In this document: positions 8,344 through 17,755 of the stretch, piece after piece | Position numbering within the stretch: the stretch's first letter is position 1 | Layout of the letters: every line of letters begins with the position of its first letter | Assembly (NCBI GenBank): GCA_963663145.1 | Contig: OY760134.1 | Coordinates: 1,922,001 to 1,986,000, forward strand | From: Azotimanducus sp963663145 | Lineage (GTDB): Bacteria > Pseudomonadota > Gammaproteobacteria > Pseudomonadales > Azotimanducaceae | Length of the DNA: 64,000 nt | Reading direction: 5' to 3' | Made by a program: the position numbers and the translations under genes | Notes under the pieces: model-generated | What the model was told of the DNA's origin: nothing | Seen by the model: the letters and a program-made list of their open reading frames with translations, nothing else | Databases searched by the model: none

Positions 8344-8648
8344 TGAACAGCAAGCCCCTTGAAATAGCTATGACCCCCTCTCATCCCGGCTGCTTTGTCC
8401 GGGATGAGGTGATAGAGGAACTACACCTAAACGTTTCCCAAGCGGCGCGTATTCTTGGCGTGCGCCGAGCAACATTGTCGGATTTACTGAACGGAAAGTC
8501 CTCTCTGTCCCCGGAGATGGCCTTGCGCCTCGAAAAGGGCTTCGGTGTCAGCATGGAGCTCCTGCTGAAAATGCAGGCGTGGCATGATGTCGTACGAATG
8601 CGTTCGAAGGCCGATGAGATTTCGGTCGAACGCTACGCGCCAGCCTGA
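8343..8648 (+). CDS. higA: HigA-like antitoxin
   Basis: The 101-residue XRE-family protein has the HigA signature: a start with HPGCFVRDEVIEELHL, then a helix-turn-helix (VSQAARILGVRRATLSDLLNG) and the segment SPEMALRLEKGFGVSMELLLKMQ. It neutralises HigB and represses the operon. It begins inside the toxin stop codon and its own stop overlaps the next start by one base, so three genes are translationally coupled. Confidence 0.9.
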   Translation: MNSKPLEIAMTPSHPGCFVRDEVIEELHLNVSQAARILGVRRATLSDLLNGKSSLSPEMALRLEKGFGVSMELLLKMQAWHDVVRMRSKADEISVERYAPA

Positions 8649-8839
8649 TGGCAAAGAATTCGAACAATGGTGGCAAGACTACTTCGGCCACCCCTTCGAT
8701 CGACACGCTCAATCGGAAGCTCGGTACCTCGCCCACTCCCCGAGTGTTGACCGAATACGAAGACGAATTATTGAGGCGAAGCGCACACGAGATATCGAAG
8801 GTCACTATCGAGGTCCTAAGGCACAAAGACAGCGCCTGA
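8648..8839 (+). CDS. Small hypothetical protein coupled to HigBA
   Basis: A 63-codon frame starts at the ATG inside the higA stop (TGATG). It encodes a hydrophilic protein with an N-terminal Asn/Gly/Thr-rich tail and a helical LTEYEDELLRRSAHEI segment. I do not recognise the family. A longer frame in another phase (8584-8895, 103 codons, with EFEQWWQDYFGHP) overlaps it and also looks protein-like, so which is used is uncertain. The one-base overlap favours this shorter frame. Confidence 0.4.
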   Translation: MAKNSNNGGKTTSATPSIDTLNRKLGTSPTPRVLTEYEDELLRRSAHEISKVTIEVLRHKDSA

Positions 8840-8895
8840 GAGATCTGCAAGCTGAACTGAGGAACCGTTTTCCGAACGGTGGTCCTCCCAGCTAG

Positions 8896-9107
8896 CGGCT
8901 AGCAATCAGGAGTGGGCAGGATTCCGGAGCAGCGCACATAGATTTGGGCACGACGTTTGTGCCAACTAAGCTCTTGAGGGCGCTCGATCCGAGATTCTCC
9001 GATGTGGCAATACGGTGCGGACAGGAGAATTTGATTTAACGAGCAACCGACCCTTGGGACACATTACACAGACAGGATGCCTATAGTTGTCTACTACGCG
9101 ATATCGC
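8896..9107. other. Non-coding gap after the HigBA operon
   Basis: I see no gene, RNA or strong hairpin here. It separates the rightward HigBA operon from the leftward end of the cas operon (convergent). Confidence 0.4.
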
Positions 9108-11276
9108 TCAGCCATTGGCAAACAAACCGCCCCCTCTATGCGTTGAACGACCAATTACCAACGGACCGGGTTGCGCGGTCGCGAATACCAGGCGCAATCG
9201 GCCAGAAAGACCACCACGCGGTCCCTGTCGAGCCTTGAGAACATCAATACTCTGGGGCAACGGCCAACCGCGACGCTGGAGCTCGGACGCAACATCCATT
9301 CTCAGAGCTTCTTGGCTATCCAAGCAGCGCAGATGCCGGGTGACATCGTAGTCGGTAACGCTCTCCCATACTCTCGCGGGAGCGAACAATGGATCATTGT
9401 CCAAATCAATAGTGGTCGCGGCAAGCGACAGGCATCCGGCCGATCCCGCCCGCAAAATGGTCATGTCTTCCAGCGCTCGCGACACTCTCCTGTGTTCGTT
9501 ACTAATCTCGTGCCAACTGATCCCAGTTCGATGCAATCGCGTAGGTGCCAAATAGAGAATGCGCCGCCTCGGCAAGTCCGCGACCACTGCGACGTGACTA
9601 TGGATATCACCTTTACAAGACGGAGTTCCTTTACCTTCATGACCGCTCACGTACGTGGGTATCCGCTGACCAGCATCCAGTGTGTTCTGCGTTCTTGCCA
9701 TCATCGCACGCCGCGCCGCCTGTGCAACGACAGCAGGTTGCGCCTTATCGTCGAGCCCGTTCTCAATGTCAAATGCTTCAACGCCCGTCAAAAGTTCGAT
9801 CGGGCGCATTAGCCCAAGTCCGAGATAGCGACCATCTCCCAAGACTAGCGGGCCACTAGCTGGCTCATTGAAAGTTACCGTCACATGCCACAGTGACTCC
9901 TTTGTAAATCGCGCGTTGTCAGCGAACGTCTCAGCGCGCCTGCTGAAACGGTCAAACGGTTCGCGTTGCACACGAATGTCTGCAACGGAAGTTCGTACGC
10001 CTACATGGCGTAAAGCTCGCATGACCGCTCGGGCAGCCCTGGTTTGCGTAGCGGCACGTTTGGAGCCAGTGGTTTCGAGTCTTCTTGGCGCGAATGGCAG
10101 AGCGGCGGGAGTGACCGTGCGCCAAACGTGGAAGCGCCTCCGCCCATTAGCATCGATACCATAGTGCTTCAGCATTCCGTCTTCATTTGACCGGACCAGA
10201 CTCCACAGGATTTCTCCCGTTTCGAATTCAATTTCGGGAAGACCTGAGAACGCCCAGGCCAGATCATCGGTTTGCAACGGACAATTCGGCGGAATCTCTA
10301 CCAACACGCGGCGAATCTTCCCATCGGCGTGGAAATGACCAATTGAAGGCAGGGGTAGGATTCGTGCTCGAATGGCCTTGTCTGCTTCTGTGGCTCCACG
10401 GCCTATGAGTACGCGATCAATCATCCCAGCCTCTGCGGGTAGCGCTTCTTTCAGTCGCCCTGCTGCCATGTCCCGCAGAACTACGACAAGCGCCGCTGTC
10501 TTGGTAGGAGACCAGATCGCATAGGATTCATCGTGTTGGGCTGCACGGAGTTCGAATAAGAAACGTTTTGATGGAGTGTCATACGCGACCTTGGCGAATC
10601 GGGGCTTCGGAGGTTGCGAGAAAATTTGCTGGTGCTTTCCGCCTTGCGTAATCCAATTGAATCGGGAGCCACTCGCTTTGAATCGCCTTTCGAGACTAGC
10701 CAATGATCCTTGTTCGGGACACAGTAGAGTGAACTTGCCTGCCGTCTCTGTACTCGGTCGGTACAAAATGCCGCGATGAAGTGCAAATCGTGTTTCCACT
10801 TCATTTGCATCCAGAAGTTCCGCACAAGCCCATGCCATATCGACTCCCCGTCCCAGTTGATAGAGCCGATTCGTGATCGTACAGATGGTTCGCGCACGAT
10901 TCTCAAAGGATTCGCCGCCACTGAATGACCAGAAAAAAATTAGCGGTGCTTTTGAATCAAAAATGTGTGGATGGATGTTCTTGGAAGTTCGAATCTTGCC
11001 GATTCGCCTCAGGTCGCCGCCAACCTTGTCAAGATCATTATTTGGCACGAAGTTACTGAAGGATTGGCCACGCAGGGCGACTGGCGCGAAAATCATAGGA
11101 GCTTCAAGATTTTGCAACCATTCCAGAGCCGTCTTGTCTTCATCCAAAAGATTGGCGCCCTTGGCAGCGCCCGCTACCAGCGCCTGAAACACTCTTGCAG
11201 GCGCAGGCGGCCACTCACCGGCCCCATGATATCGCCCGTCGAGGAAACGGACCGAAACAACAAGTGCACGACTCAT
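9108..11276 (-). CDS. csb2: Csb2, Cas5-Cas6-like subunit of type I-U (I-G) CRISPR
   Basis: The 722-residue protein matches the GSU0054/Csb2 family, regarded as a fusion of Cas5-like and Cas6-like RAMP domains that caps the crRNA 5' handle and processes pre-crRNA. The N-terminus VSVRFLDGRYHGAGEWPPAP is a typical family start. Near the C-terminus lies the glycine-rich RAMP loop GPLVIGRSTHRGGGLFA. Length and order (last gene of the interference operon) fit. It starts 3 bp after the csb1 stop. The frame is intact, so crRNA maturation may still work although cas3 is broken. Confidence 0.85.
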   Translation of the reverse strand: MSRALVVSVRFLDGRYHGAGEWPPAPARVFQALVAGAAKGANLLDEDKTALEWLQNLEAPMIFAPVALRGQSFSNFVPNNDLDKVGGDLRRIGKIRTSKNIHPHIFDSKAPLIFFWSFSGGESFENRARTICTITNRLYQLGRGVDMAWACAELLDANEVETRFALHRGILYRPSTETAGKFTLLCPEQGSLASLERRFKASGSRFNWITQGGKHQQIFSQPPKPRFAKVAYDTPSKRFLFELRAAQHDESYAIWSPTKTAALVVVLRDMAAGRLKEALPAEAGMIDRVLIGRGATEADKAIRARILPLPSIGHFHADGKIRRVLVEIPPNCPLQTDDLAWAFSGLPEIEFETGEILWSLVRSNEDGMLKHYGIDANGRRRFHVWRTVTPAALPFAPRRLETTGSKRAATQTRAARAVMRALRHVGVRTSVADIRVQREPFDRFSRRAETFADNARFTKESLWHVTVTFNEPASGPLVLGDGRYLGLGLMRPIELLTGVEAFDIENGLDDKAQPAVVAQAARRAMMARTQNTLDAGQRIPTYVSGHEGKGTPSCKGDIHSHVAVVADLPRRRILYLAPTRLHRTGISWHEISNEHRRVSRALEDMTILRAGSAGCLSLAATTIDLDNDPLFAPARVWESVTDYDVTRHLRCLDSQEALRMDVASELQRRGWPLPQSIDVLKARQGPRGGLSGRLRLVFATAQPGPLVIGRSTHRGGGLFANG

Positions 11277-11279
11277 AGT

Positions 11280-12443
11280 TTAGTCCGCGCCCTCCTCATC
11301 TTGGCTCTTTTTCGCAAGCAGTTTTTTGGCTTCTTTCAAGTCGAAGTTGTAAATCAATTCTTGGGGCCATTTCTCCTTGAAGGGCATGACAGCCTGCTCC
11401 GCATACTCAAGTAGCAGCATTGGCGCCTCATTCGATGACAAGGACTCGATGGGTTGCACCTCCCCTCGCCGAGGGACAGCGTTCCAATAATCATTATCGG
11501 CGTAGCGGAGTTGGCATCCTTCGCGGAGAAATAAATCGATTTCCGCCGTTGCTGCGATCAGTGTAAGTGCCAGAAGATAACGACGTATATTCCTCGTATT
11601 CTCTTCGTCAGCACCATAAATCGAGCGCAGGGCAACGAGATTGACGGTCACAACTCGCTCAATCGGTTCGCTTGTCAGCACACCGCCGAGAACTCGTGCC
11701 TCTGGATTGGGGCGCTCGTTGTTGTCGACATACTGGCGGACCTTGGTATTTCGAAATGTCGCTGGAGCATCCGCAAAACCCTTCTCAGATAATTTGGTCT
11801 TCTTTACCTTTGATTCCTTCTCCAGATCCCCCCGCTGATCGTGGTCAAGAGCCTTCCAAATGGAATTAAATTGCGCGGCGGCATGAAGCGGTTGAACGTT
11901 CCAAGCTCGAATGATTGAGCGCACTAAGCGAGGGTGCTTCTCGCCTGATGCGCCTCGTGAATCCCAGAATCCAAATACTAGGGAAGTAGGCGCGAGCTGA
12001 CACAGCAGTTGCGCGTCCCCATATTGCCTGAGCGCGCGGAAAGCCCTTTCAACGTTTGGCACAAGTCTTGGACAAGAATAAACAACGGCATCCGCGCTTC
12101 GGTGAGCGAGGTCGAGAAGAGAACGCCTCTCGACATGTTGCTGACCGTCGTTTTCCTTGGTGTGTAATTCGATTTCAATCTGCGGTACGAGTTTCGAATA
12201 TGGTTCTCGCTTGAAAATCGGCTCCATGCGATTGGCCTGAGAACCAACACTATCGATCAAAGCCACGTTCGTTCCGTCGGCAAGCGTGTCGATGTTGTAG
12301 CCGATATCCACATAGGTCGGTGGGAAGATGACGCCGCCTTCGCCCTCGACAGGCAGTAGTTTCTGATTGAGACATAGCGCCACGGGACCCCGATCATCGT
12401 CGGCCCAAGCATTAATCGTTTCAGGGGAAAGTGAATCAGTCAT
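11280..12443 (-). CDS. csb1: Csb1, Cas7-like backbone subunit of type I-U CRISPR
   Basis: The 387-residue protein fits the GSU0053/Csb1 family, the Cas7-equivalent that polymerises along the crRNA. Landmarks include NIDTLADGTNVALIDSVGSQANRMEP-like sequence near the start, LLDLAHRSADAVVYS, and LVFGFWDSRG. I place the start at the ATG at 12443, which overlaps the end of csb3 by 8 bp, as is usual in this tightly packed operon. An in-frame ATG at 12473 would give ten more residues. The frame is intact. Confidence 0.85.
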   Translation of the reverse strand: MTDSLSPETINAWADDDRGPVALCLNQKLLPVEGEGGVIFPPTYVDIGYNIDTLADGTNVALIDSVGSQANRMEPIFKREPYSKLVPQIEIELHTKENDGQQHVERRSLLDLAHRSADAVVYSCPRLVPNVERAFRALRQYGDAQLLCQLAPTSLVFGFWDSRGASGEKHPRLVRSIIRAWNVQPLHAAAQFNSIWKALDHDQRGDLEKESKVKKTKLSEKGFADAPATFRNTKVRQYVDNNERPNPEARVLGGVLTSEPIERVVTVNLVALRSIYGADEENTRNIRRYLLALTLIAATAEIDLFLREGCQLRYADNDYWNAVPRRGEVQPIESLSSNEAPMLLLEYAEQAVMPFKEKWPQELIYNFDLKEAKKLLAKKSQDEEGAD

Positions 12444-13314
12444 AAGTAATTTCCTGTTCTGCGAATGTAACAACTTTGTTCTTGCCCGACATATCGAGTT
12501 TGAAGCGAAAAAGCTTCATCGGTATTGCAGGTATGCCTCCGATAAGAGCAACGCGAGCCAGAATGGGCTGGAGAGCTATTCCCCACACTGCGTAGCGGAC
12601 TTTGCGAATTTTGAACTCTTCTGGGCGAGCGCTTTCCATGCCCCAAGCCGCAAGGAGTTCAACAACTGGAGAAGCCTCGACCTGATGCTTCTGATCATTA
12701 GGCGAATAGCCCGCGTCAATAGTCGTCCATGCACCTCTAGGATCAAAATTAAAACTTCCCCTCATAGGCATGGTGATACTGAAAGGTCGTTCAATGAGAT
12801 CATCTTGTTGCTCTCCCCAAAGGTGGACAATACCTTTGATCATCGTGGTTGCAATGCCGAGGGCAGAGCGATTGCCAGCATAGAGCTTAAACTCATTGCG
12901 GCTGGAGCCATCTGCCCAGTGCCCGAGCACGACCTTTTTCTTGCCATCGGTAATCTGGATAGGCATCCCTGAACTTTTGTCGGGCGAAAGTGACGGAAAT
13001 ACCTTGGAGTTCTCCTGCCGGTCCAATTCCTCCTCCAGCTTTCGTTTGTCCCGCTCTGTTACAGGTTCTTTTCTTGGACGCCAGCGTTCGGGAGCCACAG
13101 CCCTTACTTCCGTTCCTGCCAGAAATTCCAGAACCGTCGCGACAGGGTTTCTGTCACCGTTCGCTCGCAGGGAAAACTTCACCTCCGATTCATCGTTCCA
13201 ATCAAAGCCGCCTTCGACATCTCCACAGAGCAATTCTGCGGCCTCCAAAAGGCCAAGGCAGGCGAAGACCTGACCGGGACTGTAAAGGTCTACGGGAATC
13301 GACGCCTCAGTCAT
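12436..13314 (-). CDS. csb3: Csb3-like subunit of type I-U CRISPR
   Basis: This protein of about 292 residues sits where the large (Cas8-type) subunit gene would be expected, between cas3 and csb1. Its start TEASIPVDLYSPGQVFACLGLLEAAELL and the later FNFDPRGAWTTIDAGYSPND and AAWGMESARPEE resemble the Csb3 (Balac_1303) family found in one branch of type I-U loci in place of the much larger Csx17. The ATG at 13314 lies inside the cas3 stop (TGATG); an ATG three codons upstream is an alternative. Assignment rests on position and family resemblance, so the exact role is inferred. Confidence 0.65.
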   Translation of the reverse strand: MTEASIPVDLYSPGQVFACLGLLEAAELLCGDVEGGFDWNDESEVKFSLRANGDRNPVATVLEFLAGTEVRAVAPERWRPRKEPVTERDKRKLEEELDRQENSKVFPSLSPDKSSGMPIQITDGKKKVVLGHWADGSSRNEFKLYAGNRSALGIATTMIKGIVHLWGEQQDDLIERPFSITMPMRGSFNFDPRGAWTTIDAGYSPNDQKHQVEASPVVELLAAWGMESARPEEFKIRKVRYAVWGIALQPILARVALIGGIPAIPMKLFRFKLDMSGKNKVVTFAEQEITYD

Positions 13315-16247
13315 CAGGTACATCTCACGGATTCGGCTCCGCGCTCATCGTTTTCCCGCGAGGCTTGCTGGTCTGCGCTGCGCAATTGTGCCTCCCACCA
13401 TGCCAACCCCCACGGGCCCCAACGCTTCTGCAATCGAGCGAAACGCAATGCGATTTCGCAGGCTCGCTGTTCCGAAACAGAAGGGCACTCGTTGCCACCG
13501 CTTGGGGAAATGACGGGCCGCGCCCATCCGTGGTGTGCAGCGATCAAATGCAGGGCAAGTTCCTGTAGGTGGTTGGGCAAAGTGCTGAAGTCGGCATCAT
13601 TCTGAGCATAAGGCAGCGAACCGAACTCATGACGGTAGCCGTCAAGCAGTCTAGAATTCATGCGCTCACTTGTCTTGGCATAGATTTTTCCATCAGCACT
13701 AGGGTTGACAGCCCGCTGCCAGCGGGGATTTCGCTTGCCCTCATCGTGCAGGCGCGCGGCGATGGCCAGCATGTTTGCGTACTTATTTGGTAACCCGACT
13801 GCGTCAGCTATGGCGCGTGCTTTGTCCTCGGTCCAAGCATGATGCTCCGCCAATTCTTGTGGATGTCCGACCGAGCGATCATCCTCGGTTTCTGAGTCGT
13901 GGCACCACTTCTCAACAATCAGAAAACTCCGCGCTTCTCCTTCGTCTGATTGTTCGGCAATGAAACGATGTCGCTCCCTCCAATCCACGTCCGATTCCGG
14001 GCTTCCTTCTCCGGCGACGGAACGCACTCGGAACCGAATAGCAGGTCCATCATCTCGCGCAGGCAGCCATTCGTTTTCGCTGTCAATCGTATGGGCCACA
14101 TCGCTCACGCTGACCTTCTCATCAAGCATGCCGTTTTCGGAAAGGCCTCCGAAGCGAGCGTTCACTACCAAGATGGCACCCGGAAGGAGGTCTTTTGCTA
14201 GTTCTTGCAGTTTTTTCTCGTTCGCTGGAATATTTCTTAGCTCCTGCAATTTCAGATTAGCCCTGTGATTTCGAGGAGAAGACAAGACACAAAACGGCAA
14301 CATCTTCCTTCTTCATCACCACCTCTGCCTTTACCTCATTGCCTTCAAGGACTTTCTTGGCGCGTTTCATAAGCCAATCAAACACCTTAGAGGTCTCCGT
14401 TTCAAGTTTCTCACTGGTGTGCGGCGGGGCAGCTTTAAAGAAGTCTGCGATATCTGTTTGACTTGCCTCCGCTCCATCGATTCGCACCGGCAGGTACTTG
14501 CGCCAGATTACCGTAGTAGTTTGTGGCTGCTGGTTCTCATCCCAGCCGCGCAACCAAGGCTGAATATCGCTCGGGCGACCTGTGTGTTTTTCCAAGGAGG
14601 TCATTGACCATGCATCAACCAAGGCACGGGTCAGAGCTGGACGCAAAGGTGCCGACGTTGTTGCGTCTTCAAGCGTGGTCTGCAGATTCGCATCTTGCTT
14701 GGCGCGTTCTTTGAGTTCAACTATGGCGCCGGGGGCATGCGTGATGAGCGCGTTCACTCTCTGTGACCCGCAATGAAGCCTTCCTGTAGTTCTCGTTGGA
14801 GCCTGCATTGCTTTCCTTAGAAAACAACCCCATTTGGCCGCTTCCGTAAACACTCTCCTTGTCGGCAAAGCGTAAATTCTTCAATGGTTCGCAGAGGCGA
14901 AATAGGCGTTCCTCCCACTGCTTTTCCCACTCTTCGGCCCTTTTCCCAACACTGGGCCTATTGGTGGTAGGGGCAGCAACAACTTCAATATGAGCATTTC
15001 CCTTACCACGCCTATTCACACGGCCAAGTCGCTGCACCATGCGTTCCCATTCAACCAAATCACACACCATATGATCCGCGTCAAGATCAATGCCCACTTC
15101 GCCCGCTGAGGTCGCAATCAAACAGGTCGGCCGCTCAGGCGGAGTCTCGGCATCACCAACGAAACCATACTTGCGCAACCATTCAGATAGCCTTTCCCGC
15201 TCAAATACTCGCCGTCCACCAACCAAGAGCTCGGAAACAGATTCACGTTTTTGCCTTCTTGAATCTCTTGTCGATTTCAGCCTTCACCTTCTCAGCATCT
15301 TGTCGACGGTCACAATAGACGAGCACTCGAGCTGGCCCCGTGCCGAGCTTCCATGCTCGCTCAACAAGTTCCGAAACCAATTCAGGGTTGTCATCAAGAA
15401 CTGTGATGGTGAGCCGTTTTCGTGCTTGTAGGCGCTCTTTGACGGTCTTGTCCTTCCAATCTTCCTCAGACAATCCAAAATTCTCTTCACTGACTGCACT
15501 GTCTTCCCAGCCTGTCGCTGAAAGCGGTAACATCCTGAATGACGGTACTATCCCACGGTCTGTTTCGGTCTGCGGACCGAAAATGTCGCTGGTCAACCCT
15601 GTCTCGATGTCTTTGAGCAGTTTCCTAAAGGGCGGCACAAGATGCGCCTCATCCAGCATTACCAAGGTGTCGCACCCCAATAGGCCAGCGGCGAAAGGTC
15701 TCATTTTCCTAGTTACACCATAACCCTCGAATAGCAGGCGGGAACCAATCATATCCACAGTGCCGACTATGATTGCCGCTGCACTTGGGTCTTCCATCCA
15801 CTCCCGATTGTCGATGTGCCGACCACGCAGGGTCGAGATAGGCAGCCTTTTGCCATTGTCAAGACGCAGGCCATAACGCACAGCATCAAGTTCCTGGCAT
15901 GAATCAAGTCGATCACGGATATCTTCGGCGAAACTCGTAGCCTGATCTACGACTGCCCGCCGGTCCACCACATAGACAAGACGGCGTGGCAACGATTGAT
16001 TTCCGATTTGACCCGGTGAATCGCTTCGCGGTGAATCGCTTCGCGTCAGTTCTAATAGTCCCTGCTTCGCCCTTGCCAACAGCCATATTGCCATGATCGC
16101 CGTCTTGCCCAACCCAGTTGGTATATCAACGCCCGCTGGCAACTCACCCTTGGACAGATATTGATCGAACAGCAGACGCTGCCATGGAAAAGGAGGAAAC
16201 CCTGCTAGCGCAGTGAAAGATTGGTCGAAATCGAAATTCGAGGTCAT
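13314..16247 (-). pseudogene. cas3: cas3 helicase-nuclease split into four frames
   Basis: Cas3 of this subtype has the helicase first and the HD nuclease last, and all parts can be seen. Segment 1 (16247-15243) has Walker A PTGLGKTA (43-50), DEAH (199-202) and ends KRFKKAKT. Segment 2 (to 14717) has motif V/VI sequence ATSAGEVGID and QRLGRVNRRG. Segment 3 (to 14257) has the linker APLRPALTRALVDAWSMTS. Segment 4 (to 13314) has the HD signature LHDEGK and AHHGWARP. Each change of segment is a +1 shift. Deleting one base from the A5 run near 15248, one G near 14768 and one G near 14260 would give a single product of about 976 residues. As written, no intact Cas3 is made, so DNA degradation by this system should be off. 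Segment 4 has its own ATG at 14303, so a separate HD protein is possible. Confidence 0.8.
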
Positions 16248-16435
16248 TGGTTGCTATCTTTGGGTACCACTTTCTCGATCAAGGGACGGTCGATCAAGAG
16301 TACATCCTTCTCACCCTCCTCCGTCTGCTCTTCCGGCACTGTAAATTGATCCGTAGACACGGTACGCCGGATTTCCACATACACTGACTCAGTTTTGGTT
16401 ACAGTGATCTTGGTAGACTTGGATACCTTAGTCAT
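16244..16435 (-). CDS. Small uncharacterised protein opening the cas operon
   Basis: A 63-residue, highly charged protein with no membrane segment or cysteine. The N-terminal third is Lys/Thr/Ser-rich (VSKSTKITVTKTESV) and the rest is acidic (EEQTEEGEKDVLLIDRP). Its stop overlaps the cas3 start by four bases (ATGA), so it is translationally coupled to cas3. A good promoter lies 50 bp upstream. I do not recognise the family; a helicase-associated accessory protein or a regulator are both possible. Confidence 0.6.
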   Translation of the reverse strand: MTKVSKSTKITVTKTESVYVEIRRTVSTDQFTVPEEQTEEGEKDVLLIDRPLIEKVVPKDSNQ

Positions 16436-16484
16436 TTTGCGGACGCTCCTACCTGTCAGCTTGCTTTACTACTTCTATAAAGGC

Positions 16485-16512
16485 ATTATGCGTACTCTTT
16501 GAGGAAAGTCAA
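16485..16512 (-). promoter_or_regulatory. Promoter of the interference operon
   Basis: On the minus strand TTGACT (16512-16507) and CATAAT (16490-16485) are separated by 16 bp. They match the sigma70 consensus in 5/6 positions each. The first start codon of the operon is 50 bp downstream. Confidence 0.6.
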
Positions 16513-16565
16513 GGAGTATTAGACAATCTCTCGAACATCTAGACCTGTCCAAGTCAATAGAGCCC

Positions 16566-16670
16566 ACGACTAAAGGATTGCCCTCATTGAAGAATAGATG
16601 CGGTTAAGCAAGCGTTTTTCGCTCCAGCAATGACCCTTTCCGAGGCCACGGCCTCGGCCTCATTGCACAG
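16566..16670 (+). repeat. Two CRISPR-repeat-like motifs in array-like spacing upstream of the cas operon
   Basis: CCTCATTGAAG at 16582-16592 matches the 3' part of the array repeat over 11 bases. GGCCTCATTG at 16656-16665 matches over 10. The shared CCTCATTG cores are 76 bp apart, close to the 72-73 bp period of the array, and both face the same way. The upstream halves match poorly. This could be a degenerate mini-array, a pseudo-crRNA gene of the CreA kind, or chance. Confidence 0.35.
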
Positions 16671-16916
16671 GGTTGGTTGGGGACGCAGACGCAAGCTACA
16701 AAGAAGCTTTGTGGCAAATACACCGACACCGGATGTCGCACAACAGGCGCGGGTCACGTTCATCGCATGCCTTCAAAGCTTCAAAGTAGTCCTTTCTTGG
16801 CTTCATCGGCGCGGTGACGGTATTAGTCACTGGAACTCCAGCCTGTCCAGCAGTTCAATAGGGATCAGCCAAGAGACACGAGCGTTGAAATCCTGATCCT
16901 AGTGGGTGCCCACTGG
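16671..16916. other. Intergenic stretch, nothing recognised
   Basis: No supported gene. A short frame on the minus strand ending near 16834 (ARVSWLIPIELLDRL) might be the end of a lost gene, but I cannot name it. Confidence 0.3.
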
Positions 16917-17275
16917 CTACCAGCGACGCCCGAGCCGTACCCACCAATGTGTGTCCGAATTTCCGCGTGAGCGTTGTTCCTGAGTCCATCGAGGGTGCGG
17001 GAACGCATTCCAACCAGTTCGCAGGTTTTCAGAAGACCAGCGAATTGTGGACGCACCTTCGTCAATGAGGTACACACCAAGCCGATACGAAGGTGGAATC
17101 AGGCGCGGCGAAGGCAGATAGTTCGCCATCTCGAGCATCGCGACACTTGCAGTCTCGGCGAAATAGAGGACTGGAACACCCGGATTATTCCAGCGCCCGC
17201 CACTTCTGTAGCTGGCGCCGCGGCCCCCCGAATTCCTCAAGATACTCGGAACGGCATAATCCGGTAGAGCCGCAT
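16917..17275 (-). pseudogene. RES-domain toxin, frameshifted
   Basis: The start MRLYRIMPFR at 17275 overlaps the antitoxin stop (TGATG) and is typical of RES/MbcT/ParT NAD-degrading or ADP-ribosylating toxins. A stop follows after 12 codons, then the family resumes in other frames as YLEEFGG and then GRGASYRSGGRWNNPGVPVLYFAETASVAMLEM-like sequence with the conserved RW and SL/AMLE positions. Two one-base insertions, one of them in a G6 run, explain the shifts. The C-terminus also seems displaced. The toxin is probably inactive. Confidence 0.7.
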
Positions 17276-17713
17276 CAAGGAAACTCGCCGTACTCGATCT
17301 TCGCAATGGCCTCTCTCACCAGACGGCGACCACCGAATGTGTCGCACAGATCAAGGGGACGCTCCCCACCCAGCGCAGACAGCGGCGTATCGAGCCATTC
17401 GTGCGCGGCATCCAGACCGCCCAACGCCATTTGACGCTTGGGAAAACACCCTCAAGACGTCCAAGAGCGCTTCCGACTGAGCTGGACTGAGCGTCTTGCG
17501 CCGATACACTCGATGCAGGTTTCCAGGCGAAACACCCACCAACCGAACAAACAAGTCTCGTTGACCGACCAGATCCACAGCCTGTTTCACAACCTTGCCC
17601 GCTATGCCCTTTCGCGCGGTATCAATGAATTTGGCCGTGTTATCAAAGGTGGATGCCGGCAAGTCAATGCCCGCCAAGATATTGGAAGCCGCATGTCCAG
17701 CTTCTCGCGTCAT
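17275..17713 (-). pseudogene. Xre/MbcA/ParS-like antitoxin (DUF2384), frameshifted
   Basis: The first part (FIDTARKGIAGKVVKQAVDL, then LHRVYRRKTLSPAQSEALLDVLRVF) and the last part (GGLDAAHEWLDTPLSALGG, RPLDLCDTFGGRRLVREAI, IEYGEFP) are a textbook antitoxin of the Xre-RES pair. They lie in different frames, joined by one extra base in a T4 run near 17444. The start is taken at ATG 17713; a further ATG is at 17755. Confidence 0.75.
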
Positions 17714-17755
17714 GAATTCACCTGTTATCCCGACTTGGCAAGACAATAGCATCAA

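Noticed and set aside
16621..16670. GAGGCCACGGCCTC palindrome as an independent terminator
   Set aside because: No T-run follows and it overlaps the second repeat-like motif; the hairpin alone is not convincing.
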